A stretch of DNA of 64,000 nt, taken from VRUE01 sp963725085. Its GTDB lineage: Bacteria > Actinomycetota > Thermoleophilia > Solirubrobacterales > 70-9. The stretch covers positions 1-64,000 of the forward strand of contig CAVRXM010000004.1 of the NCBI GenBank assembly GCA_963725085.1. Reading direction: 5' to 3'. Both the position numbers and the translations under genes were made by a program. Position 1 is the first letter of the stretch. Each line of letters opens with the position of its first letter. Shown one piece after another: positions 9,309 through 16,818 of the stretch. The notes under the pieces are model-generated. The model saw only the letters and a program-made list of their open reading frames with translations, had not been told where the DNA came from and ran no database searches.

Positions 9309-9339
9309 AGTCTGGAACCTGAACCTGGGTTCAGGTCAA
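9309..9339 (-). promoter_or_regulatory. MerR-type promoter/operator of the ECCPF gene
   Basis: A perfect 9-2-9 palindrome (ACCTGAACC, TG, GGTTCAGGT) covers 9317-9336. Read on the minus strand it sits between a -35 box TTGACC (9339-9334) and a -10-like CAGACT (9314-9309) with a 19-bp spacer, the overlong spacing that MerR activators correct by DNA distortion. The start codon of the minus-strand gene is about 20 nt past the expected transcription start. Confidence 0.85.
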
Positions 9340-9351
9340 GGGGGAATCTCG

Positions 9352-9769
9352 ATGACGGAATCAGAGCTGAGGATCGGCGAGGTCGCGGACCGGGCCGGCA
9401 TCAGCATCTCCGCGATCCGCTTCTACGAGCGCGAGGGGCTGCTGCCCCGGCCCGAGCGGGTCGGCGGCAAGCGCCGCTTCCCGCCGGAGACGGTCCGGAG
9501 GCTCGGAATCATCGAGGTCGCCAAGCGGGCCGGGTTCTCCCTCGAGGAGATCCGCACCTTGCTGACGGCCACCGACGGGGGCGCCCCGGCCCACGAACAG
9601 CTGCAGGCGCTCGCCGTCCGCAAGCTGCCGGCGGTCGAGGAGCTGATCGAGCGGGCCGAGGCGATGCGCGGACTGGCTCACCGTGGCGAGCGGATGCGGC
9701 TGCGAATCGCTCGAGAGCTGCGGCCTCTTCATCGAGGCGGTCGGGCCGCTCGAGGAGATCGCCGGGTAG
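9352..9769 (+). CDS. MerR-family transcriptional regulator with Cys-rich tail (one frameshift)
   Basis: The ATG at 9352 follows AGGGGG at good spacing. The N-terminus is a classic MerR winged helix (LRIGEVADRAGISISAIRFYEREGLLPRPERVGGKRRF), then the dimerisation helix (LEEIRTLLTATDGG...LPAVEELIERAEAMRGL). Around 9685-9700 the frame shifts; the repaired tail reads CESLESCGLFIEAVGPLEEIAG and stops at 9769. The cysteines in that tail are the likely inducer (metal or redox) site, as in SoxR/ZntR-like proteins. It presumably acts on the palindrome at 9317-9336, controlling the divergent ECCPF gene and perhaps itself. Confidence 0.85.
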
Positions 9770-9774
9770 GGCGC

Positions 9775-10611
9775 TTACACGATTCGGGAATCGGCGTCCC
9801 GCCCCCACTCGACCCAGGAGGGGTAGTAGACCGAGACGTCGGGATAACCGAGCAGCTGGGTCAGCCCGACCCACGCCTGGCTCGCCCGGTTGCCGATCGT
9901 GCAGTAGGTGATGATCCTCTTATCGCGCTCGACGCCCCTTTCGTCGAACACCGCGCCCAGCTCCGCCGCGCTTCTCAGGGCGCCATCGGCGGTGCGGAGC
10001 AGCTCGATCGGGACGTTGACCGCCCCCGGCAGGTGCCCGGCGCGGCCGGCCCCCTCGCTTGCCCCGGAGGGCCAGAATCGCTCGCCGTCGAACTCGAGCT
10101 CCGAGCGCACATCGAGAAGGATCGTCCCGGGATCGTCGATCGCCGCCTCGACGTCTGCCCGCGAGGCGCTCAGGGCCCGGTCCTCGGGCGGGAGTCGGTA
10201 GAGACCCTCCGCCAGGTCGGGCGTCTCCTGGCTCCACTCCCCGCCGAGGTCTCCCCACTGCTCACGTGGCCCGTCGAGCATCCGAACGTCGCGGTGGCCC
10301 CGGGCGCTCATCAGCCAGTACCCGAGCGCCGCCCCGTAGCCATAGAAGACGAGGGTCGTGTCGGGGCCGACGCCTGACTGCTCCAGCAGTCGCCGCAGAC
10401 CTTCGTCTTCGATCGGCAGATAGTCCGCGCCGCGGAGGTCGGCATAGGCATCCCAGAGGACGGCGCCCGGAATGTGGCCCGCCCGATAGGACTCGGGGCT
10501 GACATCGACCTCGATCAGCCGCACCCGCGGGTCATCGAGAAGCGCATCGATCGAGGCCGGCTCGATCATGCACGAGCCGGCCTCGGAATTATTCCCCTCT
10601 GCCTCGGCCAT
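9775..10611 (-). CDS. sulfurtransferase (two-domain rhodanese, thiosulfate/3-mercaptopyruvate type)
   Basis: 278 residues with two rhodanese domains. The C-terminal active-site loop reads YCTIGNRAS, giving the catalytic persulfide cysteine near residue 239; the N-terminal domain lacks an equivalent cysteine (LVFYGYGAALGYWL), as normal for inactive first domains. It moves sulfur from thiosulfate or mercaptopyruvate to a thiophilic acceptor such as cyanide. I take the ATG at 10611 because a -10 box TACTCT lies exactly 8 nt upstream, implying a leaderless message; the upstream TTG at 10620 is less likely. Convergent with the merR gene, 5 nt apart. Confidence 0.9.
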   Translation of the reverse strand: MAEAEGNNSEAGSCMIEPASIDALLDDPRVRLIEVDVSPESYRAGHIPGAVLWDAYADLRGADYLPIEDEGLRRLLEQSGVGPDTTLVFYGYGAALGYWLMSARGHRDVRMLDGPREQWGDLGGEWSQETPDLAEGLYRLPPEDRALSASRADVEAAIDDPGTILLDVRSELEFDGERFWPSGASEGAGRAGHLPGAVNVPIELLRTADGALRSAAELGAVFDERGVERDKRIITYCTIGNRASQAWVGLTQLLGYPDVSVYYPSWVEWGRDADSRIV

Positions 10612-10651
10612 CAGGCCCAAGAGTATGCCCCGCGAGCTCGCCCGCGGGGTA

Positions 10652-11377
10652 TCAATGCGTCCCGATCACGTGGACCCCACCGAAGGTCGCCTCGATTCCG
10701 CTGCCACCGCCATTGCAGTTGCCCGAAACGACGAGGGTGAGAGTGTGGGTGGTCGCCGTGCCCGGTTCGAACCTGCCGGGATCCGCGTTTGCGGTTCCAA
10801 TATCGATCCGGCCGCTGACGTCCCCGCTCCCGAGGTCGGCGAACGCCCCGATGGCCCCGACGTCCTGGGGCAGCGGTTTGGCCGGGTTGGGGGCGTCGAC
10901 CAGGATGAACGCCTGCGCGCTTCGCGGTGGGAGGCAGGTCGAGGGGATCGTCACGTCGACCGCACCGACATAGCCGTCATCCTCGTTTGCCGGCTGCGTG
11001 TAGGTCGGACTGTCGAGCGGGTAGGCCTGGAACGTGTTGTTGAGTGCCAGGGTCGAAGTGGCCCGTGCTCGGTGCACGATCTGGGAGAACGGCATCGAGG
11101 GCGCGTTGACGTCGGAGCCGGTCAGCGACCCGTCCTGGATGTCGGCCCCGGTCAGAGACGCGTCCTTGACCTTGGCGCCGGTCACGGCGGACTTCTTGAT
11201 CTTGGCCGCGGTAACCCCGTTCTTCTTGATTTTCGATGCGGTGACCGCGTTCTTCTTCAGCTGCTTTGCCCCGACGCTGTCCTTCGGCAGCTTGAGGGCC
11301 GCATAGGAGACGCCTCCAAGCGCGATGAACACGCCGAGAGTCGCCATGACGTTCGCGTAGGTCAGCTTTGGTCGCAT
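10652..11377 (-). CDS. secreted decapeptide-repeat protein (MRPKLTYANV family)
   Basis: Starts at the ATG at 11377 with GGAG 7 nt upstream; the signal reads RPKLTYANVMATLGVFIALGGVSYAA. It is followed by five tandem ten-residue repeats (AKQLKKNAVT, ASKIKKNGVT, AAKIKKSAVT, GAKVKDASLT, GADIQDGSLT) that look like a short solenoid, then a beta-rich C-terminal domain with a pair of cysteines (ST-C-LPPRSAQAFILVD and SGNCNGG). Such proteins are numerous in Thermoleophilia in my recollection, function unknown. The downstream intergenic gap to the rhodanese is 40 nt. Confidence 0.75.
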   Translation of the reverse strand: MRPKLTYANVMATLGVFIALGGVSYAALKLPKDSVGAKQLKKNAVTASKIKKNGVTAAKIKKSAVTGAKVKDASLTGADIQDGSLTGSDVNAPSMPFSQIVHRARATSTLALNNTFQAYPLDSPTYTQPANEDDGYVGAVDVTIPSTCLPPRSAQAFILVDAPNPAKPLPQDVGAIGAFADLGSGDVSGRIDIGTANADPGRFEPGTATTHTLTLVVSGNCNGGGSGIEATFGGVHVIGTH

Positions 11378-11496
11378 CCCGTTTCTCCGTTCGATCGCGG
11401 CGCTCAACCTCGACCCTCAGCGACGGAGCGAGGCCCCGATGCCGACCCTAGACACGCCGCGGGCTCCGGTCAATCGATCCCACCGAGAACCTTCGA

Positions 11497-11580
11497 TGCG
11501 GGCGGAGGGACTTGAACCCCCACGGGCCGAAGCCCACCAGGACCTAAACCTGGCGCGTATTCCAATTCCGCCACGCCCGC
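11497..11580 (-). tRNA. tRNA-Leu(TAG)
   Basis: Class II tRNA on the minus strand: acceptor GCGGGCG/CGCCCGC, anticodon stem CCAGG/CCTGG with loop TTTAGGT (anticodon TAG), long variable arm GGGCTTCGGCCC, T-arm GGGGG-TTCAAGT-CCCTC, discriminator A. Confidence 0.95.
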
Positions 11581-11651
11581 AGGAGCGACACCGGCGGTGC
11601 TTAACGCGCGGGCAATGCCGCGCTGTCGCTCACAGATTCTATGATCGGGCC

Positions 11652-12185
11652 GTGGGAATCGGAGAGGCGAGGCCGGGATACGAACTCTGGCACCCCAATC
11701 GGGAAAAATCGGAGGTCGTGACGACCAAATACATCGTCGCGTTCCTGATGCTTGCCACGGCGGCGCTCGCCGCCCTGATCGCGATCACCGGTTGGTCGGT
11801 GCTGCGCGGCGGTGGCGGGATGGGCGTCGTCTGCCTGATCTACGCCGCCCTCTACCTCCTGTTCGGCATCCGCGCCCTGCAGTGGAGCCGTGGCGTGCTG
11901 CCGGTGACCGCCGCCCTCTCGATGATCCTCGTGATCTTCTGCGCGGTCGGCGCCGACAGCTGGTTCGCCCGCGACAAGGCCGGCTTCCAGGACGCCCTCC
12001 TCCCGACCCCGCTGATCGGCCTCCTGGTGATCATCATGCTGCTGCTCCAGATCCTGCTGATCGTCGCCTGCTTCTTCGGCTTCAGCCAGGACTGGCACGT
12101 CGAGGAGGAGCGCCCGATGGGCTCCGGCGAAGACTACGGCGCCGGCGCCCCGCCCGAGAACGGCGGCACCCCGCAGCCCGCCTGA
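11652..12185 (+). CDS. four-helix integral membrane protein, function unknown
   Basis: Four hydrophobic segments of about 20 residues (KYIVAFLMLATAALAALIAI, VVCLIYAALYLLFGI, VLPVTAALSMILVIFCAVGA, LIGLLVIIMLLLQILLIVAC) and a short acidic, glycine/proline-rich tail (GSGEDYGAGAPPENGG). The GTG at 11652 has a TATGAT box 6 nt upstream, pointing to a leaderless start and a cytosolic N-terminus GIGEARPGYELWHPNREK; an internal GTG at 11718 with GGAGG only 2 nt away is less likely. Flanked by two tRNA-Leu genes. No family recognised with certainty. Confidence 0.65.
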   Translation: MGIGEARPGYELWHPNREKSEVVTTKYIVAFLMLATAALAALIAITGWSVLRGGGGMGVVCLIYAALYLLFGIRALQWSRGVLPVTAALSMILVIFCAVGADSWFARDKAGFQDALLPTPLIGLLVIIMLLLQILLIVACFFGFSQDWHVEEERPMGSGEDYGAGAPPENGGTPQPA

Positions 12186-12218
12186 GTCGACGGACCCGGA
12201 CCTACAATGGCCGGGCCC

Positions 12219-12302
12219 GCGGCGGTGTCCAAACTGGCAAAGGAGGCGGTCTCAAAAGCCGCTGCCCGCAAGGGCTTGTGGGTTCGAGTCCCACCCGCCG
12301 CA
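12219..12302 (+). tRNA. tRNA-Leu(CAA)
   Basis: Class II tRNA: acceptor GCGGCGG/CCGCCGC, anticodon stem GCGGT/GCCGC with loop CTCAAAA (anticodon CAA), variable arm GCCCGCAAGGGC, T-arm GTGGG-TTCGAGT-CCCAC, discriminator A. Confidence 0.95.
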
Positions 12303-12315
12303 TCTCCACCTCCCT

Positions 12316-12362
12316 TTCCGGTGGGAGAAAACGTCGCTCAGCGACGGTAAGTCCCACCGGAA
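12316..12362. repeat. nested palindrome downstream of tRNA-Leu
   Basis: An outer perfect 11-bp inverted repeat (TTCCGGTGGGA at 12316-12326 and TCCCACCGGAA at 12352-12362) encloses an inner perfect 7-1-7 hairpin (CGTCGCT, C, AGCGACG at 12332-12346). It may act as a terminator for tRNA-Leu, but it lacks a U-run and the two-level structure is more elaborate than needed. Confidence 0.7.
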
Positions 12363-12400
12363 CTGAATCCCGGACGAGGGCCCACATAGACTGAGCGCGG

Positions 12401-13240
12401 ATGCAGATCCATCACCTCAACTGCGGGACCTCGTGCCCGAGAGGGGCGCGGCTGCTGAACGGAGAGGGGGGATTCTTCGAGCCGGCGAGGATGGTCTGCC
12501 ACTGCCTCCTGATCGAGACGAACGATGGCCTCGTCCTGGTCGACACCGGCTACGGCATCGATGACGCGCGGAACCCCGCTCAGCTCGGCCCGTCCGCCAG
12601 GCTCACCGGCGCCCGGCCTCGCCTGGACGAAACCGCGCTGAGGCAGGTCGAGGCACTCGACTTCTCCGCCGGCGACGTCCGCCATATCGTCATCACCCAC
12701 CTCGACCCCGACCACTCCGGCGGCCTCCCCGACTTCCCCGAGGCCGAGGTCCACGTCTTCGAGCCGGAGCTGCGGGCCGCTCTGCGCCCGGGGCTGCGCG
12801 AGCGCCCCCGCTACCTCGGCGTCCACTGGCAGCACGATCCGCACTGGATCGAGCACACGGTCGAAGGCGACGAGTGGAACGGGTTCGACAGCGTGCGCAT
12901 CCTCCCCGGCCTCGACGCCGAGGTCCTGCTCGTTCCGCTGCCGGGCCACACGGCCGGCCACACCGGGGTCGCGGTCGACGAAGGCGACCGCTGGCTCCTG
13001 CACGCCGGCGACGCCTACTTCCATCACGGCCAGCTCGCCGCCGAGCCGTCCTGCCCGTCGATGCTCGGCCTGTTCCAGACGATCACCGCCGTCGACAACG
13101 GGGCCCGCCGCGCAAACGGCGAGCGGCTGCGCGAGCTGGCGGCCGCCGAGGGCAACCGGGTGCGGCTGATCTGCTCGCACGACCCGTACGAGCTCGACCG
13201 CGAACAGGCGCGGAGCGCCGACTCGCTGACGGTGCCTTGA
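12401..13240 (+). CDS. MBL-fold metallo-hydrolase (lactonase-like)
   Basis: 279 residues with the metallo-beta-lactamase signature THLDPDHSGGLPDFP (HxxxDH with the first metal ligands replaced at one position, near residues 109-116), a downstream histidine in LPGHTAGHTGV and an aspartate in HAGDAYFH, and a final histidine in CSHDPYE: the layout of AHL-lactonase-like hydrolases. Substrate unknown. A TAGACT box lies 8 nt before the ATG, so the message is probably leaderless. It overlaps the following acetoacetyl-CoA synthetase by 4 bases (TTGA), implying translational coupling and perhaps a role in acyl-ester or ketone metabolism. Confidence 0.85.
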   Translation: MQIHHLNCGTSCPRGARLLNGEGGFFEPARMVCHCLLIETNDGLVLVDTGYGIDDARNPAQLGPSARLTGARPRLDETALRQVEALDFSAGDVRHIVITHLDPDHSGGLPDFPEAEVHVFEPELRAALRPGLRERPRYLGVHWQHDPHWIEHTVEGDEWNGFDSVRILPGLDAEVLLVPLPGHTAGHTGVAVDEGDRWLLHAGDAYFHHGQLAAEPSCPSMLGLFQTITAVDNGARRANGERLRELAAAEGNRVRLICSHDPYELDREQARSADSLTVP

Positions 13241-15226
13241 GCACGACCGCTCCGGAGAAGCTCTGGGACCCACCTGCCGACCTCATCGAGCGGGCGAGGA
13301 TGACCGAATTCATTGAGTGGCTGGCGAGCGAGCGCGGTCTCGAGCTCGACGGCTACGACGCGCTCTGGCGCTGGTCCGTCGAGGACCTCGAGGGGTTCTG
13401 GTCGGCGATCTGGGAGTTCTTCGACGTCCAGGCAGACGGCGACCCCGTACCCGTCCTGGGCAGCCGCGAGATGCCGGGCGCCGAATGGTTCCCCGGCACG
13501 AGCCTCAACTACGCCGAGCACGTATTCGCCGGCAAGGAGGACGCCGAGACCGCCATCCTCCACGCCTCCGAGCTCCGCGAGCTCGACGAGCTGAGCTGGG
13601 GCGAGCTTCGCGACCAGGTCGCCGCGGTGGCGGCCGGCCTGCGCGGGCTCGGGGTCGGGCGCGGCGACCGCGTCGTCGCCTACATGCCGAACATCCCCGA
13701 GGCGATCGTCGCCTTCCTCGCGACGCGCCAGCATCGGCGCGGTCTGGTCGAGCTGCTCCCCCGACTTCGGCCCGGCCAGCGTCATCGACCGCTTCGCGCA
13801 GATCGAGCCCAGGGTTCTGTTCGCGGTCGACGGCTACCGCTACGGCGGCCGCGACTTCGACCGCCGTGATGTCGTCGCCGAGCTGCAGGCGGCGATGCCG
13901 AGCCTCGAGCGCACCGTCGTCCTCCCCTACCTCGACCCCGACCCCGACATCGGCGGCCTCGACGCGACGATGAGCTGGCCGGACCTGCTCGCCTCCGGCG
14001 AGGGCGCCGAGCTCACGTTCGAGCGCGTCCCCTTCGACCACCCGCTCTGGGTCCTCTACTCCTCCGGCACGACCGGCCTGCCGAAGGCGATCGTCCAGGG
14101 CCAGGGCGGGATCCTGCTCGAGCACCTGAAGAAGCTCCACCTCCACGTCGACGCCCACCCCGGCGACCGGCTCTTCTGGTTCACGACGACCGGCTGGATG
14201 ATGTGGAACTTCATCGTCTCGGGCCTCCTCACCCGCGCCGCGATCGTCCTCTACGACGGCAACCCCGGCCACCCCGACATGGGCGTCCTCTGGGACCTCG
14301 CCGAGCGGGCCGGGATCACGATGTTCGGCACCAGCGCCGCCTACATCGCCGCCTGCATGAAGGACGGCGTCGTCCCCGGCGAGGGCCGCGACCTCGCCCG
14401 CCTCAAGGCGGTCGGGTCGACCGGCTCCCCCCTCTCCCCGGAGGGCTTCGACTGGATCTACGAGCAGCTCGGCGCCGACACCTGGCTGTTCTCGACCAGC
14501 GGCGGAACCGACCTCTGCACCGCCTTCGTCGGCGGCACCCCGCTGGTCCCGGTCTACCGCGGCGAGCTCCAGGCCCGCGCCCTCGGCGCCGCGGTCGAGG
14601 CCTGGGACGAGGACGGGAACTCGGTGATCGACCAGGTCGGCGAGCTCGTCGTCACCAAGCCGATGCCCTCGATGCCGGTCTTCTTCTGGGGCGATCCCGA
14701 CGGCAGCCGCTATCGCGCCAGCTACTTCGAGCACTACCCCGGGGTCTGGCGGCACGGCGACTGGATCGAGATCACCTCGCGCGGGACGGCGATCATCTAC
14801 GGCCGCTCCGACTCGACGATCAACCGCGCCGGGGTCCGGATGGGGACGAGCGAGATCTACCGCGCCGTGCTCGCCGTCGACGAGGTCCTCGACGCGCTCG
14901 TCGTCGACGTCCCCCGCCCCGGCACCGACGGCTGGATGCCGCTGTTCGTGGTCCTGCGCGAGGGGGCGGAGCTCGACGACGAGCTGCGAGCCGAGATCGC
15001 CCGCCGGATCCGCGAGAGCTGCTCCCCGCGCCATGTTCCCGACGAGGTGTTCGCGATCCCCGAGGTCCCGCGCACCCTCAGCGACAAGGTGCTCGAGGTC
15101 CCGGTCAAGCGGATCCTGATGGGGACCCCGGCGGAGAAGGCGGCGAGCCGCGACTCCCTCGCCAACCCGGCCGCGCTCGACTGGTTCGTCGAGTTCGCCG
15201 GTCGGGCGGATGCCCGGAGCACATAA
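13237..15226 (+). CDS. acetoacetate--CoA ligase (acetoacetyl-CoA synthetase), one frameshift
   Basis: Adenylate-forming enzyme of about 660 residues after repair, the normal AACS length. The N-terminal motif is EKLWDPPADLIERARMTEF; the P-loop reads LYSSGTTGLPKAIVQGQGG, the aromatic motif TTTGWMMWNF and the adenylation motif STSGGTDLCTAF, and the C-terminal lysine region is PRTLSDKVLEVPVKR. A single extra base near 13730 breaks the frame: the expected LATASIGAVWSSCSPDFGPAS is split between frames. I place the start at TTG 13237, overlapping the MBL gene; ATG 13300 is an alternative. It activates acetoacetate for ketone use, fitting the nearby HMG-CoA lyase. Confidence 0.85.
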
Positions 15227-15262
15227 GGCGCCTTTCCGAAGCCATGGTTTCGAAAAGCGCCT
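15226..15262. terminator. bidirectional hairpin between convergent genes
   Basis: An imperfect inverted repeat (AGGCGCCTTTCCGAA against TTCGAAAAGCGCCT) sits between the stop codons of acetoacetyl-CoA synthetase and the ABC permease remnant, which are transcribed towards each other. Likely terminates both. Confidence 0.55.
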
Positions 15263-15269
15263 CGGCCTC

Positions 15270-16016
15270 CTAAGGGGTGCGGCGCCGCAGGGTCGCGGCG
15301 CCGAGCGCCGAGGGAGCCGACCGTCGCCGCGATGGTCACGGCGACGTCGAGCGCCCCGCGCCCTGCCGAGGCTGCCGTCGCCGTCACACGGTGTAGAGCG
15401 TCGAATGCGTAGGTGAGCGGGAGCGCGTAGGAGATCGACCTGCGAGCAGCGGCGCCATCTCGTCGCGGGCGACGAACAGGCCGCAGAGGAGGAGCTGCGG
15501 GCAAGACGAACGCAGGCATGAACTGGACCGCCTGGAACTCGGTGCGGGCGAAGGCGCTGACGAAGAGGCCGAGCGCCATCCCGAGCAACGCGTTGCTGAC
15601 CGCGAGCAGACCGACGACCGGAACGCGAGCCGGCAACGTCGAGGTCGAGCGGGCCGAAGGCGACCGCGGTCGGCGATCACCGCCTGCACGGTCGCCAGAA
15701 TCGGCGAACGCGATCCCGTACCCGAACAGCAGGTCGAGCTTTGCGAGCGGCATGCGTCATCAGCCGCTCGAGGGTCCCGGTCGTGCGCTCGCGCAGCATC
15801 GTGATCGAGGTGACGAGGAACATCGTGATGAACGGGAAGAGCCCGACCAGCGGTCCACCGACCCGCTGGAAGGCCCCGGGGTTCTGGTCGAATGCGTACT
15901 TGAGCAGGGTCAGGAGGAAGCGGCGGCACCAACAGGACCATCGCGATCGTCCGCGGGTCGCGCCGGAGCTGGCGCAGAACCCGGACCGCCACCGCGAGCG
16001 CGATGCCGGGGCTCAC
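15270..16016 (-). pseudogene. ABC-2 type transporter permease, multiply frameshifted
   Basis: Fragments in all three minus-strand frames reconstruct an ABC-2 permease: SPGIALAVAVRVLRQLRRDP at the N-terminus (GTG 16016), then LFPFITMFLVTSITMLRERTTGTLERLM, LAKLDLLFGYGIAFA, VPVVGLLAVSNALLGMALG, FVSAFARTEFQAVQFMP, SYALPLTYAFDAL and a C-terminal VAVTIAATVGSLALGAATLRRRTP ending at TAG 15270. At least five frame changes lie in 0.75 kb. Start overlaps the ATPase stop by GTGA. Probably formed an exporter (drug or polysaccharide) with the ATPase upstream. Confidence 0.75.
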
Positions 16017-16745
16017 CCGGCGCCCGCCTTGCCTCGATCAGGGCCAGGAACGCCGCGTCGAGACCGCTGCTCTCCGGTCCGGGCCCGGAGGCTCGCGGGC
16101 GTCTCGGTCGCGAGCAGGTCGCCCTCGCGCATCAGGAGCAGCTCATCGCAGTGCTCGGCCTCGTCCATCACGTGGCTGGAGACGAGCAGCGTCCGGCCCG
16201 CGGCGGCGAGTGAGGCGAAGGTCGCCCAGAGCTCGCGCCGCAGCACCGGGTCGAGGCCCACGGTCGGCTCGTCCAGCACCAGCAGGCCCGGGTCGCCGAG
16301 CAGCGCCGTCGCCAGCGAGACCCGCGAGCGCTCGCCGCCGGAGAGGTTCCGAGACCTCGTCGTCCACGTGCTCGTCGAGCGAGACCGTCGCGATCGCCTC
16401 ATCCGCCTGGGCCGCGGGTACGCCCAGGACTCGAGCGAAGAAGCGCAGGTTCTCGCGGACGCTGAGGTCACCGTAGACCGACGGCGCCTGGGTCACATAG
16501 GCCGACCTGGCGGCGCAGCTGGGGCGATCCGGCCGCGTCGTCCCAGCACCGTCGATTCGGCCTGCCTCGACCACCTGGACGCCGACGATCGCCCGCATCA
16601 GCGTCGTCTTGCCGCAGCCGCTCGGCCCGAGCAGGCCCGTGATCCGGCCCGGAGGAACCGTGAACGAGAGGTCGTGCAGGACGGGCCGGCCGCCGCGGCT
16701 GACGCGGAGGCCGTCGACGTCGATCGCAGGGGGCGGCTCCACCAT
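16013..16745 (-). pseudogene. ABC transporter ATP-binding protein, multiply frameshifted
   Basis: The reading begins IDVDGLRVSRGGRPVLHDL and has Walker A GLLGPSGCGKTTLMRA, a Q-loop region VTQAPSVYGDLSVRENL, signature LSGGERSRVSLATALLG, Walker B LLVLDEPTVGLDP and the H-loop VSSHVMDEAEHC, but these lie in at least two frames with breaks near 16550, 16345 and 16070. Family resemblance is to the DrrA/CcmA-type ATPases of ABC-2 exporters. The cluster of breaks continues into the permease gene, so the whole operon looks dead or the stretch is poorly sequenced. Confidence 0.8.
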
Positions 16746-16766
16746 CGCCGAGGCTATGCAATCACC

Positions 16767-16816
16767 GACGTGCCGTGACTTAGCCGCCCATATGGGCGGC
16801 TAACTCACGGCACGTC
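16767..16816. terminator. 50-nt near-perfect palindrome after accD
   Basis: GACGTGCCGTGA (16767-16778) and TCACGGCACGTC (16805-16816) pair perfectly and enclose TTAGCCGCCCAT / ATGGGCGGCTAA (16780-16803), also perfect; only the C/C at 16779 and 16804 is unpaired. It begins 3 nt after the stop codon of the carboxyltransferase gene, so a terminator role is likely, though there is no U-run and almost no loop. Confidence 0.75.
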
Positions 16817-16818
16817 AG

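Noticed and set aside
8425..10377. 650-residue open frame spanning merR and its flanks
   Set aside because: Only residues from 9352 onward match a family; the rest is antisense to secreted-protein and rhodanese genes.
13505..15034. 509-residue minus-strand frame opposite acetoacetyl-CoA synthetase
   Set aside because: Shadow frame; the plus strand carries all AACS motifs.
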